A DNA stretch of 64,000 nucleotides. Source: Hippasteria phrygiana (lineage: Eukaryota > Echinodermata > Asteroidea > Valvatida > Goniasteridae). The DNA lies in the NCBI GenBank assembly GCA_037893225.1, contig JAZGUH010000072.1, positions 1-64,000 of the forward strand, read 5' to 3'. A model generated the notes under the pieces. That model saw only the letters and a program-made list of their open reading frames with translations, did not search any database and was not told where the DNA came from. This document shows positions 1 through 10,887 of the stretch, piece by piece. Position numbers and translations under genes: made by a program. Positions within the stretch are counted from its first letter, which is position 1, and the number at the start of each line of letters is the position of its first letter.

Positions 1-230
1 TGTGGAGAAAATTCAAACCTCGCAATGTTTATTTTCTTCCGGCCACCATCTGTGTGCAGATTACCTTTTATTTATTGCTCCATGCCTGTCAAATTGCCTG
101 GGGTATGGACTTGCTTTACTCATTCATAATTGCATGAAATATCAACCAAATTCAGTAATTTTGACATGTATGGATAGCTTAGATCTGGCGCTACATGTTG
201 CAATTATCGGCGGCTTCTTAGAGTTAACAC
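1..230 (+). repeat. Left-edge monomer, class Eg, truncated by the window
   Basis: The first base of the unit lies outside the window. The head matches class Eg: g at phase 98 and ttt at phases 68-70. One c is missing before the ccgg box near position 41, so the unit is 231 bp rather than 232. The array therefore continues to the left of the window. Confidence 0.9.
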
Positions 231-462
231 TTGTGGAGAAAATTCAAACCTCGCAATGTTTATTTTCTTCCCGGCCAACATCTGTGTACATGTTACCGTC
301 TATTTATTGCTCCATGCATGTCAAATTCCCTGGGGTATGGACTTGCTTTACTCATTCATAATTGCATGAAATATCAACCAAATTCAGTAATTTTGACATG
401 TATGGATAGCTTAGATCTGGCGCTACATGTTGCAATTATCGGCGGCTTCTTAGAGTTAACAC
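231..462 (+). repeat. Reference monomer, class A (232 bp)
   Basis: I use this unit as the phase reference. Hand count gives 42 G and 48 C, 38.8% G+C. Landmarks: ttgtggag at phase 1; a ccggcca box at 42-48; the palindrome catgcatg near 84-91; ggggtatgg at 102-110; a BglII hexamer agatct at 183-188; atcggcgg near 208-215; and gttaac, an HpaI hexamer, near 226-231. Class A carries c at phase 40, a at 48 and 58, tg at 61-62, gtc at 68-70, and a at 84 and 88. There are six CpG steps against about 8.7 expected from composition, so depletion is only moderate. The apparent reading frame starting at phase 1 runs into the next unit and stops there. Confidence 0.97.
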
Positions 463-694
463 TTGTGGAGAAAATTCAAACCTCGCAATGTTTATTTTCT
501 TCCCGGCCACCATCTGTGTGCAGATTACCTCTTATTTATTGCTCCATGCCTGTCAAATTCCCTGGGGTATGGACTTGCTTTACTCATTCATAATTGCATG
601 AAATATCAACCAAATTCAGTAATTTTGACATGTATGGATAGCTTAGATCTGGCGCTACATGTTGCAATTATCGGCGGCTTCTTAGAGTTAAAAC
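463..694 (+). repeat. Class B monomer exemplar (232 bp)
   Basis: This unit differs from class A at phase 48 (c), 58 (g), 61-62 (ga), 68-70 (tct) and 88 (c), while keeping c at phase 40. These changes travel together in dozens of units, so B is a true haplotype rather than scattered mutation. B nearly always follows a unit ending in c at phase 230 (the gttaac form), and most often follows A or Di. Confidence 0.93.
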
Positions 695-921
695 TTGTGG
701 AGAAATTCAAACCTCGCAATGTTTATTTCTTTCCGGCCAACATCTGTGTGCATATTACCTTCTATTTATTGCTCCATGCCTGTCAAATTCCCTGGGGTAT
801 GACTTGCTTTACTCATTCATATTGCATGAAATATCAACAAATTCAGTAATTTTGACATGTATGGATAGCTTAGATCTGGCGCTACATGTTGCAATTATCG
901 GCGGCTTCTTAGAGTTAAAAC
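695..921 (+). repeat. Class C monomer with four extra single-base deletions (227 bp)
   Basis: Compared with a normal 231-bp class C unit, one base is missing from each of four short runs: the aaaa of gagaaaatt, the tttt before ctttcc, the aa of cataatt, and the cc of caaccaaa. No other unit carries this combination. The next unit (922-1151) has two more losses of the same kind. The cluster looks like uncorrected homopolymer error, but real local decay cannot be excluded. Confidence 0.88.
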
Positions 922-2773
922 TTGTGGAGAAAATCAAACCTCGCAATGTTTATTTCTTTCCGGCCAACATCTGTGTACATGTTACCGTCTATTTATTGCT
1001 CCGTGCATGTCAAATTCCCTGGGGTATGGACTTGCTTTACTCATTCATAATTGCATGAAATATCAACCAAATTCAGTAATTTTGACATGTACGGATAGCT
1101 TAGATCTGGCGCTACATGTTACAATTATCGGCGGCTTCTTAGAGTTAATACTTGTGGAGAAAATTCAAACCTCGCAATGTTTATTTTCTTCCCGGCCACC
1201 ATCTGTGTGCAGATTACCTTTTATTTATTGCTCCATGCCTGTCAAATTCCCTGGGGTATGGACTTGCTTTACTCATTCATAATTTCATGAAATATCAACC
1301 AAATTCAGTAATTTTGACATGTATGGATAGCTTAGATCTGGCGCTACATGTTGCAATTATCGGCGGCTTCTTAGAGTTAAAATTTGTGGAGAAAATTCAA
1401 ACCTCGCAATGTTTATTTTCTTTCCGGCCAACATCTGTGTACATGTTACCGTCTATTTATTGCTCCATGCATGTCAAATTCCCTGGGGTATGGACTTGCT
1501 TTACTCATTCATAATTGCATGAAATATCAACCAAATTCAGTAATTTTGACATGTATGGATAGCTTAGATCTGGCGCTACATGTTGCAATTATCGACGGCT
1601 TCTTAGAGTTAACACTTGTGGAGAAAATTCAAACCTCGCAATGTTTATTTTCTTCCCGGCCAACATCTGTGTACATGTTACCGTCTATTTATTGCTCCAT
1701 GCATGTCAAATTCCCTGGGGTATGGACTTGCTTTACTCATTCATAATTGCATGAAATATCAACCAAATTCAGTAATTTTGACATGTACGGATAGCTTAGA
1801 TCTGGCGCTACATGTTGCAATTATCGGCGGCTTCTTAGAGTTAACACTTGTGGAGAAAATTCAAACCTCGCAATGTTTATTTTCTTTCCGGCCAACATCT
1901 GTGTGCATATTACCTTCTATTTATTGCTCCATGCCTGTCAAATTCCCTGGGGTATGACTTGCTTTACTCATTCATAATTGCATGAAATATCAACCAAATT
2001 CAGTAATTTTGACATGTATGGATAGCTTAGATCTGGCGCTACATGTTGCAATTATCGGCGGCTTCTTAGAGTTAAAACTTGGGGAGAAAATTCAAACCTC
2101 GCAATGTTTATTTTCTTCCCGGCCACCATCTGTGTGCAGATTACCTTTTATTTATTGCTCCATGCCTGTCAAATTGCCTGGGGTATGGACTTGCTTTACT
2201 CATTCATAATTGCATGAAATATCAACCAAATTCAGTAATTTTGACATGTATGGATAGCTTAGATCTGGCGCTACATGTTGCAATTATCGGCGGCTTCTTA
2301 GAGTTAACACTTGTGGAGAAAATTCAAACCTCGCAATGTTTATTTTCTTCCCGGCCAACATCTGTGTACATGTTACCGTCTATTTATTGCTCCATGCATG
2401 TCAAATTCCCTGGGGTATGGACTTGCTTTACTCATTCATAATTGCATGAAATATCAACCAAATTCAGTAATTTTGACATGTATGGATAGCTTAGATCTGG
2501 CGCTACATGTTGCAATTATCGGCGGCTTCTTAGAGTTAACACTTGTGGAGAAAATTCAAACCTCGCAATGTTTATTTTCTTCCCGGCCACCATCTGTGTG
2601 CAGATTACCTCTTATTTATTGCTCCATGCCTGTCAAATTCCCTGGGGTATGACTTGCTTTACTCATTCATAATTGCATGAAATATCAACCAAATTCAGTA
2701 ATTTTGACATGTATGGATAGCTTAGATCTGGCGCTACATGTTGCAATTATCGGCGGCTTCTTAGAGTTAAAAC
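922..2773 (+). repeat. Higher-order block 1, eight monomers: D Et F A C Eg A B
   Basis: Unit starts are 922, 1152, 1384, 1616, 1848, 2079, 2311 and 2543. Block markers: t at phase 134 of Et (tttcatg near 1284); the last base of Et changed to t (1383), giving aatttgtgg; gac instead of ggc in the F unit (tatcgacgg near 1593); and tacgg in the tail of A. The Eg unit at 2079 has g at phase 4, which normally belongs to D units. The last B unit has lost one g and is 231 bp. Positions 1152-2542 match 3006-4396 unit by unit at an offset of 1854 bp. Confidence 0.92.
1848..2078 (+). repeat. Class C monomer exemplar (231 bp)
   Basis: Class C has t at phase 40, tgcatatta around 58-66, ttc at 68-70 and c at 88, and lacks one g so that ggggtatgg reads ggggtatga. 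I count 62 class-C units including sub-variants, and they account for most of the length deficit of the array. The deletion is tightly linked to the C head; the one clear transfer to another head is the B-type unit at 2543. Confidence 0.94.
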
Positions 2774-3005
2774 TTGTGGAGAAAATTCAAACCTCGCAAT
2801 GTTTATTTTCTTTCCGGCCAACATCTGTGTACATGTTACCGTCTATTTATTGCTCCGTGCATGTCAAATTCCCTGGGGTATGGACTTGCTTTACTCATTC
2901 ATAATTGCATGAAATATCAACCAAATTCAGTAATTTTGACATGTACGGATAGCTTAGATCTGGCGCTACATGTTACAATTATCGGCGGCTTCTTAGAGTT
3001 AATAC
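2774..3005 (+). repeat. Class D monomer exemplar (232 bp)
   Basis: Class D has t at phase 40, the A-like tgtacatgtt segment, and ctccgtgcatg (g at phase 84). Its usual tail has three linked changes: tacgg (phase 173), gttacaatt (phase 202) and taata (phase 230). This tail is lost in D units that precede Fg, B or Dg, showing exchange between phases 84 and 173. Confidence 0.93.
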
Positions 3006-3237
3006 TTGTGGAGAAAATTCAAACCTCGCAATGTTTATTTTCTTCCCGGCCACCATCTGTGTGCAGATTACCTTTTATTTATTGCTCCATGCCTGTCAAA
3101 TTCCCTGGGGTATGGACTTGCTTTACTCATTCATAATTTCATGAAATATCAACCAAATTCAGTAATTTTGACATGTATGGATAGCTTAGATCTGGCGCTA
3201 CATGTTGCAATTATCGGCGGCTTCTTAGAGTTAAAAT
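3006..3237 (+). repeat. Class E monomer exemplar, sub-variant Et (232 bp)
   Basis: Class E has the B head but ttt at phases 68-70. Sub-variant Et has aatttcatg instead of aattgcatg (t at phase 134); Eg instead has aaattgcctgg (g at phase 98). E units nearly always follow a D or Dg unit ending in taata. Confidence 0.92.
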
Positions 3238-3469
3238 TTGTGGAGAAAATTCAAACCTCGCAATGTTTATTTTCTTTCCGGCCAACATCTGTGTACATGT
3301 TACCGTCTATTTATTGCTCCATGCATGTCAAATTCCCTGGGGTATGGACTTGCTTTACTCATTCATAATTGCATGAAATATCAACCAAATTCAGTAATTT
3401 TGACATGTATGGATAGCTTAGATCTGGCGCTACATGTTGCAATTATCGACGGCTTCTTAGAGTTAACAC
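3238..3469 (+). repeat. Class F monomer exemplar (232 bp)
   Basis: F equals class A apart from t at phase 40 (tctttccgg). This copy also carries tatcgacgg near phase 211, a marker of blocks 1-4 at the left of the window. A further sub-variant, Fg, has g at phase 98 and first appears at 12047. Confidence 0.92.
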
Positions 3470-4859
3470 TTGTGGAGAAAATTCAAACCTCGCAATGTTT
3501 ATTTTCTTCCCGGCCAACATCTGTGTACATGTTACCGTCTATTTATTGCTCCATGCATGTCAAATTCCCTGGGGTATGGACTTGCTTTACTCATTCATAA
3601 TTGCATGAAATATCAACCAAATTCAGTAATTTTGACATGTACGGATAGCTTAGATCTGGCGCTACATGTTGCAATTATCGGCGGCTTCTTAGAGTTAACA
3701 CTTGTGGAGAAAATTCAAACCTCGCAATGTTTATTTTCTTTCCGGCCAACATCTGTGTGCATATTACCTTCTATTTATTGCTCCATGCCTGTCAAATTCC
3801 CTGGGGTATGACTTGCTTTACTCATTCATAATTGCATGAAATATCAACCAAATTCAGTAATTTTGACATGTATGGATAGCTTAGATCTGGCGCTACATGT
3901 TGCAATTATCGGCGGCTTCTTAGAGTTAAAACTTGGGGAGAAAATTCAAACCTCGCAATGTTTATTTTCTTCCCGGCCACCATCTGTGTGCAGATTACCT
4001 TTTATTTATTGCTCCATGCCTGTCAAATTGCCTGGGGTATGGACTTGCTTTACTCATTCATAATTGCATGAAATATCAACCAAATTCAGTAATTTTGACA
4101 TGTATGGATAGCTTAGATCTGGCGCTACATGTTGCAATTATCGGCGGCTTCTTAGAGTTAACACTTGTGGAGAAAATTCAAACCTCGCAATGTTTATTTT
4201 CTTCCCGGCCAACATCTGTGTACATGTTACCGTCTATTTATTGCTCCATGCATGTCAAATTCCCTGGGGTATGGACTTGCTTTACTCATTCATAATTGCA
4301 TGAAATATCAACCAAATTCAGTAATTTTGACATGTATGGATAGCTTAGATCTGGCGCTACATGTTGCAATTATCGGCGGCTTCTTAGAGTTAACACTTGT
4401 GGAGAAAATTCAAACCTCGCAATGTTTATTTTCTTCCCGGCCACCATCTGTGTGCAGATTACCTCTTATTTATTGCTCCATGCCTGTCAAATTCCCTGGG
4501 GTATGGACTTGCTTTACTCATTCATAATTGCATGAAATATCAACCAAATTCAGTAATTTTGACATGTATGGATAGCTTAGATCTGGCGCTACATGTTGCA
4601 ATTATCGGCGGCTTCTTAGAGTTAAAACTTGTGGAGAAAATTCAAACCTCGCAATGTTTATTTTCTTTCCGGCCAACATCTGTGTGCATATTACCTTCTA
4701 TTTATTGCTCCATGCCTGTCAAATTCCCTGGGGTATGACTTGCTTTACTCATTCATAATTGCATGAAATATCAACCAAATTCAGTAATTTTGACATGTAT
4801 GGATAGCTTAGATCTGGCGCTACATGTTGCAATTATCGGCGGCTTCTTAGAGTTAAAAC

Positions 4860-7800
4860 TTGTGGAGAAAATTCAAACCTCGCAATGTTTATTTTCTTTC
4901 CGGCCAACATCTGTGTACATGTTACCGTCTATTTATTGCTCCGTGCATGTCAAATTCCCTGGGGTATGGACTTGCTTTACTCATTCATAATTGCATGAAA
5001 TATCAACCAAATTCAGTAATTTTGACATGTACGGATAGCTTAGATCTGGCGCTACATGTTACAATTATCGGCGGCTTCTTAGAGTTAATACTTGTGGAGA
5101 AAATTCAAACCTCGCAATGTTTATTTTCTTCCCGGCCACCATCTGTGTGCAGATTACCTTTTATTTATTGCTCCATGCCTGTCAAATTCCCTGGGGTATG
5201 GACTTGCTTTACTCATTCATAATTTCATGAAATATCAACCAAATTCAGTAATTTTGACATGTATGGATAGCTTAGATCTGGCGCTACATGTTGCAATTAT
5301 CGGCGGCTTCTTAGAGTTAAAATTTGTGGAGAAAATTCAAACCTCGCAATGTTTATTTTCTTTCCGGCCAACATCTGTGTACATGTTACCGTCTATTTAT
5401 TGCTCCATGCATGTCAAATTCCCTGGGGTATGGACTTGCTTTACTCATTCATAATTGCATGAAATATCAACCAAATTCAGTAATTTTGACATGTATGGAT
5501 AGCTTAGATCTGGCGCTACATGTTGCAATTATCGACGGCTTCTTAGAGTTAACACTTGTGGAGAAAATTCAAACCTCGCAATGTTTATTTTCTTCCCGGC
5601 CAACATCTGTGTACATGTTACCGTCTATTTATTGCTCCATGCATGTCAAATTCCCTGGGGTATGGACTTGCTTTACTCATTCATAATTGCATGAAATATC
5701 AACCAAATTCAGTAATTTTGACATGTACGGATAGCTTAGATCTGGCGCTACATGTTGCAATTATCGGCGGCTTCTTAGAGTTAACACTTGTGGAGAAAAT
5801 TCAAACCTCGCAATGTTTATTTTCTTTCCGGCCAACATCTGTGTGCATATTACCTTCTATTTATTGCTCCATGCCTGTCAAATTCCCTGGGGTATGACTT
5901 GCTTTACTCATTCATAATTGCATGAAATATCAACCAAATTCAGTAATTTTGACATGTATGGATAGCTTAGATCTGGCGCTACATGTTGCAATTATCGGCG
6001 GCTTCTTAGAGTTAAAACTTGGGGAGAAAATTCAAACCTCGCAATGTTTATTTTCTTTCCGGCCAACATCTGTGTACATGTTACCGTCTATTTATTGCTC
6101 CGTGCATGTCAAATTCCCTGGGGTATGGACTTGCTTTACTCATTCATAATTGCATGAAATATCAACCAAATTCAGTAATTTTGACATGTACGGATAGCTT
6201 AGATCTGGCGCTACATGTTACAATTATCGGCGGCTTCTTAGAGTTAATACTTGTGGAGAAAATTCAAACCTCGCAATGTTTATTTTCTTCCCGGCCACCA
6301 TCTGTGTGCAGATTACCTTTTATTTATTGCTCCATGCCTGTCAAATTGCCTGGGGTATGGACTTGCTTTACTCATTCATAATTGCATGAAATATCAACCA
6401 AATTCAGTAATTTTGACATGTATGGATAGCTTAGATCTGGCGCTACATGTTGCAATTATCGGCGGCTTCTTAGAGTTAAAACTTGGGGAGAAAATTCAAA
6501 CCTCGCAATGTTTATTTTCTTTCCGGCCAACATCTGTGTACATGTTACCGTCTATTTATTGCTCCGTGCATGTCAAATTCCCTGGGGTATGGACTTGCTT
6601 TACTCATTCATAATTGCATGAAATATCAACCAAATTCAGTAATTTTGACATGTACGGATAGCTTAGATCTGGCGCTACATGTTACAATTATCGGCGGCTT
6701 CTTAGAGTTAATACTTGTGGAGAAAATTCAAACCTCGCAATGTTTATTTTCTTCCCGGCCACCATCTGTGTGCAGATTACCTTTTATTTATTGCTCCATG
6801 CCTGTCAAATTGCCTGGGGTATGGACTTGCTTTACTCATTCATAATTGCATGAAATATCAACCAAATTCAGTAATTTTGACATGTATGGATAGCTTAGAT
6901 CTGGCGCTACATGTTGCAATTATCGGCGGCTTCTTAGAGTTAACACTTGTGGAGAAAATTCAAACCTCGCAATGTTTATTTTCTTCCCGGCCAACATCTG
7001 TGTACATGTTACCGTCTATTTATTGCTCCATGCATGTCAAATTCCCTGGGGTATGGACTTGCTTTACTCATTCATAATTGCATGAAATATCAACCAAATT
7101 CAGTAATTTTGACATGTATGGATAGCTTAGATCTGGCGCTACATGTTGCAATTATCGGCGGCTTCTTAGAGTTAACACTTGTGGAGAAAATTCAAACCTC
7201 GCAATGTTTATTTTCTTCCCGGCCAACATCTGTGTACATGTTACCGTCTATTTATTGCTCCATGCATGTCAAATTCCCTGGGGTATGGACTTGCTTTACT
7301 CATTCATAATTGCATGAAATATCAACCAAATTCAGTAATTTTGACATGTATGGATAGCTTAGATCTGGCGCTACATGTTGCAATTATCGGCGGCTTCTTA
7401 GAGTTAACACTTGTGGAGAAAATTCAAACCTCGCAATGTTTATTTTCTTCCCGGCCACCATCTGTGTGCAGATTACCTCTTATTTATTGCTCCATGCCTG
7501 TCAAATTCCCTGGGGTATGGACTTGCTTTACTCATTCATAATTGCATGAAATATCAACCAAATTCAGTAATTTTGACATGTATGGATAGCTTAGATCTGG
7601 CGCTACATGTTGCAATTATCGGCGGCTTCTTAGAGTTAAAACTTGTGGAGAAAATTCAAACCTCGCAATGTTTATTTTCTTTCCGGCCAACATCTGTGTG
7701 CATATTACCTTCTATTTATTGCTCCATGCCTGTCAAATTCCCTGGGGTATGACTTGCTTTACTCATTCATAATTGCATGAAATATCAACCAAATTCAGTA

Positions 7801-7873
7801 ATTTTGACATGTATGGATAGCTTAGATCTGGCGCTACATGTTGCAATTATCGGCGGCTTCTTAGAGTTAAAAC
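4860..7873 (+). repeat. Higher-order block 3, thirteen monomers: D Et F A C Dg Eg Dg Eg A A B C
   Basis: The block opens like blocks 1 and 2 (D Et F A C with tatcgacgg and tacgg markers). It is enlarged by a Dg-Eg dimer duplicated in tandem (6019-6482 and 6483-6946, period 464 bp) and by a duplicated A unit (6947-7178 and 7179-7410). It shows amplification at three nested scales: one unit, two units, and whole block. Confidence 0.92.
6019..6250 (+). repeat. Class Dg monomer exemplar (232 bp)
   Basis: Dg is a class D unit beginning ttggggag instead of ttgtggag (g at phase 4). The change is always preceded by a at phase 230 in the units I checked. Dg becomes the dominant D form in the right third of the window. 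Confidence 0.92.
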
Positions 7874-9496
7874 TTGTGGAGAAAATTCAAACCTCGCAAT
7901 GTTTATTTTCTTTCCGGCCAACATCTGTGTACATGTTACCGTCTATTTATTGCTCCGTGCATGTCAAATTCCCTGGGGTATGGACTTGCTTTACTCATTC
8001 ATAATTGCATGAAATATCAACCAAATTCAGTAATTTTGACATGTACGGATAGCTTAGATCTGGCGCTACATGTTACAATTATCGGCGGCTTCTTAGAGTT
8101 AATACTTGTGGAGAAAATTCAAACCTCGCAATGTTTATTTTCTTCCCGGCCACCATCTGTGTGCAGATTACCTTTTATTTATTGCTCCATGCCTGTCAAA
8201 TTCCCTGGGGTATGGACTTGCTTTACTCATTCATAATTTCATGAAATATCAACCAAATTCAGTAATTTTGACATGTATGGATAGCTTAGATCTGGCGCTA
8301 CATGTTGCAATTATCGGCGGCTTCTTAGAGTTAAAACTTGTGGAGAAAATTCAAACCTCGCAATGTTTATTTTCTTTCCGGCCAACATCTGTGTACATGT
8401 TACCGTCTATTTATTGCTCCATGCATGTCAAATTCCCTGGGGTATGGACTTGCTTTACTCATTCATAATTGCATGAAATATCAACCAAATTCAGTAATTT
8501 TGACATGTATGGATAGCTTAGATCTGGCGCTACATGTTGCAATTATCGACGGCTTCTTAGAGTTAACACTTGTGGAGAAAATTCAAACCTCGCAATGTTT
8601 ATTTTCTTCCCGGCCAACATCTGTGTACATGTTACCGTCTATTTATTGCTCCATGCATGTCAAATTCCCTGGGGTATGGACTTGCTTTACTCATTCATAA
8701 TTGCATGAAATATCAACCAAATTCAGTAATTTTGACATGTACGGATAGCTTAGATCTGGCGCTACATGTTGCAATTATCGGCGGCTTCTTAGAGTTAACA
8801 CTTGTGGAGAAAATTCAAACCTCGCAATGTTTATTTTCTTTCCGGCCAACATCTGTGTGCATATTACCTTCTATTTATTGCTCCATGCCTGTCAAATTCC
8901 CTGGGGTATGACTTGCTTTACTCATTCATAATTGCATGAAATATCAACCAAATTCAGTAATTTTGACATGTATGGATAGCTTAGATCTGGCGCTACATGT
9001 TGCAATTATCGGCGGCTTCTTAGAGTTAAAACTTGGGGAGAAAATTCAAACCTCGCAATGTTTATTTTCTTTCCGGCCAACATCTGTGTACATGTTACCG
9101 TCTATTTATTGCTCCGTGCATGTCAAATTCCCTGGGGTATGGACTTGCTTTACTCATTCATAATTGCATGAAATATCAACCAAATTCAGTAATTTTGACA
9201 TGTACGGATAGCTTAGATCTGGCGCTACATGTTACAATTATCGGCGGCTTCTTAGAGTTAATACTTGTGGAGAAAATTCAAACCTCGCAATGTTTATTTT
9301 CTTCCCGGCCACCATCTGTGTGCAGATTACCTTTTATTTATTGCTCCATGCCTGTCAAATTCCCTGGGGTATGGACTTGCTTTACTCATTCATAATTTCA
9401 TGAAATATCAACCAAATTCAGTAATTTTGACATGTATGGATAGCTTAGATCTGGCGCTACATGTTGCAATTATCGGCGGCTTCTTAGAGTTAAAAC
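7874..9496 (+). repeat. Higher-order block 4, seven monomers: D Et F A C Dg Et
   Basis: Positions 7874-9264 match 4860-6250 in class order at an offset of 3014 bp, including tatcgacgg in the F unit and tacgg after A. The Et unit here ends in c, not t, at phase 232, so that block 1-3 marker is absent. A second Et (9265) follows Dg, after which the order changes. Confidence 0.9.
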
Positions 9497-10887
9497 TTGT
9501 GGAGAAAATTCAAACCTCGCAATGTTTATTTTCTTCCCGGCCAACATCTGTGTGCATATTACCTTCTATTTATTGCTCCATGCATGTCAAATTCCCTGGG
9601 GTATGGACTTGCTTTACTCATTCATAATTGCATGAAATATCAACCAAATTCAGTAATTTTGACATGTATGGATAGCTTAGATCTGGCGCTACATGTTGCA
9701 ATTAGCGGCGGCTTCTTAGAGTTAAAACTTGTGGAGAAAATTCAAACCTCGCAATGTTTATTTTCTTTCCGGCCAACATCTGTGTACATGTTACCGTCTA
9801 TTTATTGCTCCATGCATGTCAAATTCCCTGGGGTATGGACTTGCTTTACTCATTCATAATTGCATGAAATATCAACCAAATTCAGTAATTTTGACATGTA
9901 TGGATAGCTTAGATCTGGCGCTACATGTTGCAATTATCGGCGGCTTCTTAGAGTTAACACTTGTGGAGAAAATTCAAACCTCGCAATGTTTATTTTCTTC
10001 CCGGCCAACATCTGTGTACATGTTACCGTCTATTTATTGCTCCATGCATGTCACATTGCCTGGGGTATGGACTTGCTTTACTCATTCATAATTGCATGAA
10101 ATATCAACCAAATTCAGTAATTTTGACATGTATGGATAGCTTAGATCTGGCGCTACATGTTGCAATTATCGGCGGCTTCTTAGAGTTAAAACTTGTGGAG
10201 AAAATTCAAACCTCGCAATGTTTATTTTCTTTCCGGCCAACATCTGTGTACATGTTACCGTCTATTTATTGCTCCGTGCATGTCAAATTCCCTGGGGTAT
10301 GGACTTGCTTTACTCATTCATAATTGCATGAAATATCAACCAAATTCAGTAATTTTGACATGTACGGATAGCTTAGATCTGGCGCTACATGTTACAATTA
10401 TCGGCGGCTTCTTAGAGTTAATACTTGTGGAGAAAATTCAAACCTCGCAATGTTTATTTTCTTTCCGGCCAACATCTGTGTGCATATTACCTTCTATTTA
10501 TTGCTCCATGCCTGTCAAATTCCCTGGGGTATGACTTGCTTTACTCATTCATAATTGCATGAAATATCAACCAAATTCAGTAATTTTGACATGTATGGAT
10601 AGCTTAGATCTGGCGCTACATGTTGCAATTATCGGCGGCTTCTTAGAGTTAAAACTTGTGGAGAAAATTCAAACCTCGCAATGTTTATTTTCTTTCCGGC
10701 CAACATCTGTGTACATGTTACCGTCTATTTATTGCTCCGTGCATGTCAAATTCCCTGGGGTATGGACTTGCTTTACTCATTCATAATTGCATGAAATATC
10801 AACCAAATTCAGTAATTTTGACATGTACGGATAGCTTAGATCTGGCGCTACATGTTACAATTATCGGCGGCTTCTTAGAGTTAATAC
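9497..10887 (+). repeat. Transitional segment: A/C/A hybrid, F, A, D, C, D
   Basis: The unit at 9497 is a mosaic: A-like at phase 40, C-like at 58-70 (tgcatatta, ttc), then A-like at 88. Its tail carries attagcgg, where t changes to g at 9705. This marker later appears behind several different head classes. The A unit at 9961 has a private change (tcacattgcc, c at 10054) together with g at phase 98. No long-range partner for the whole segment was found. Confidence 0.85.

Larger units (their letters stand above)
2774..4859 (+). repeat. Higher-order block 2, nine monomers: D Et F A C Eg A B C
   Basis: Unit starts are 2774, 3006, 3238, 3470, 3702, 3933, 4165, 4397 and 4629. The same block markers as in 922-2773 recur (Et ending in t at 3237, tatcgacgg in the F unit, tacgg after A, and phase-4 g on Eg at 3933). 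Here B and C are separate full units. In block 1 the matching place is occupied by a single B-head unit carrying the C-type g deletion. Confidence 0.92.

Noticed and set aside
271..300. CENP-B box near the cccggcc segment
   Set aside because: The core bases of the mammalian CENP-B box (TTCG and CGGG at the right spacing, either strand) are not met in any class. A centromeric role cannot be argued from this motif.
231..462. Internal dimer structure of about 116 or 131 bp within the monomer
   Set aside because: Some short likenesses exist (gaaaattcaaacc with gaaatatcaacc, and acatgttacc with acatgttgca), but they are too short and unevenly spaced to support an ancestral half-unit.
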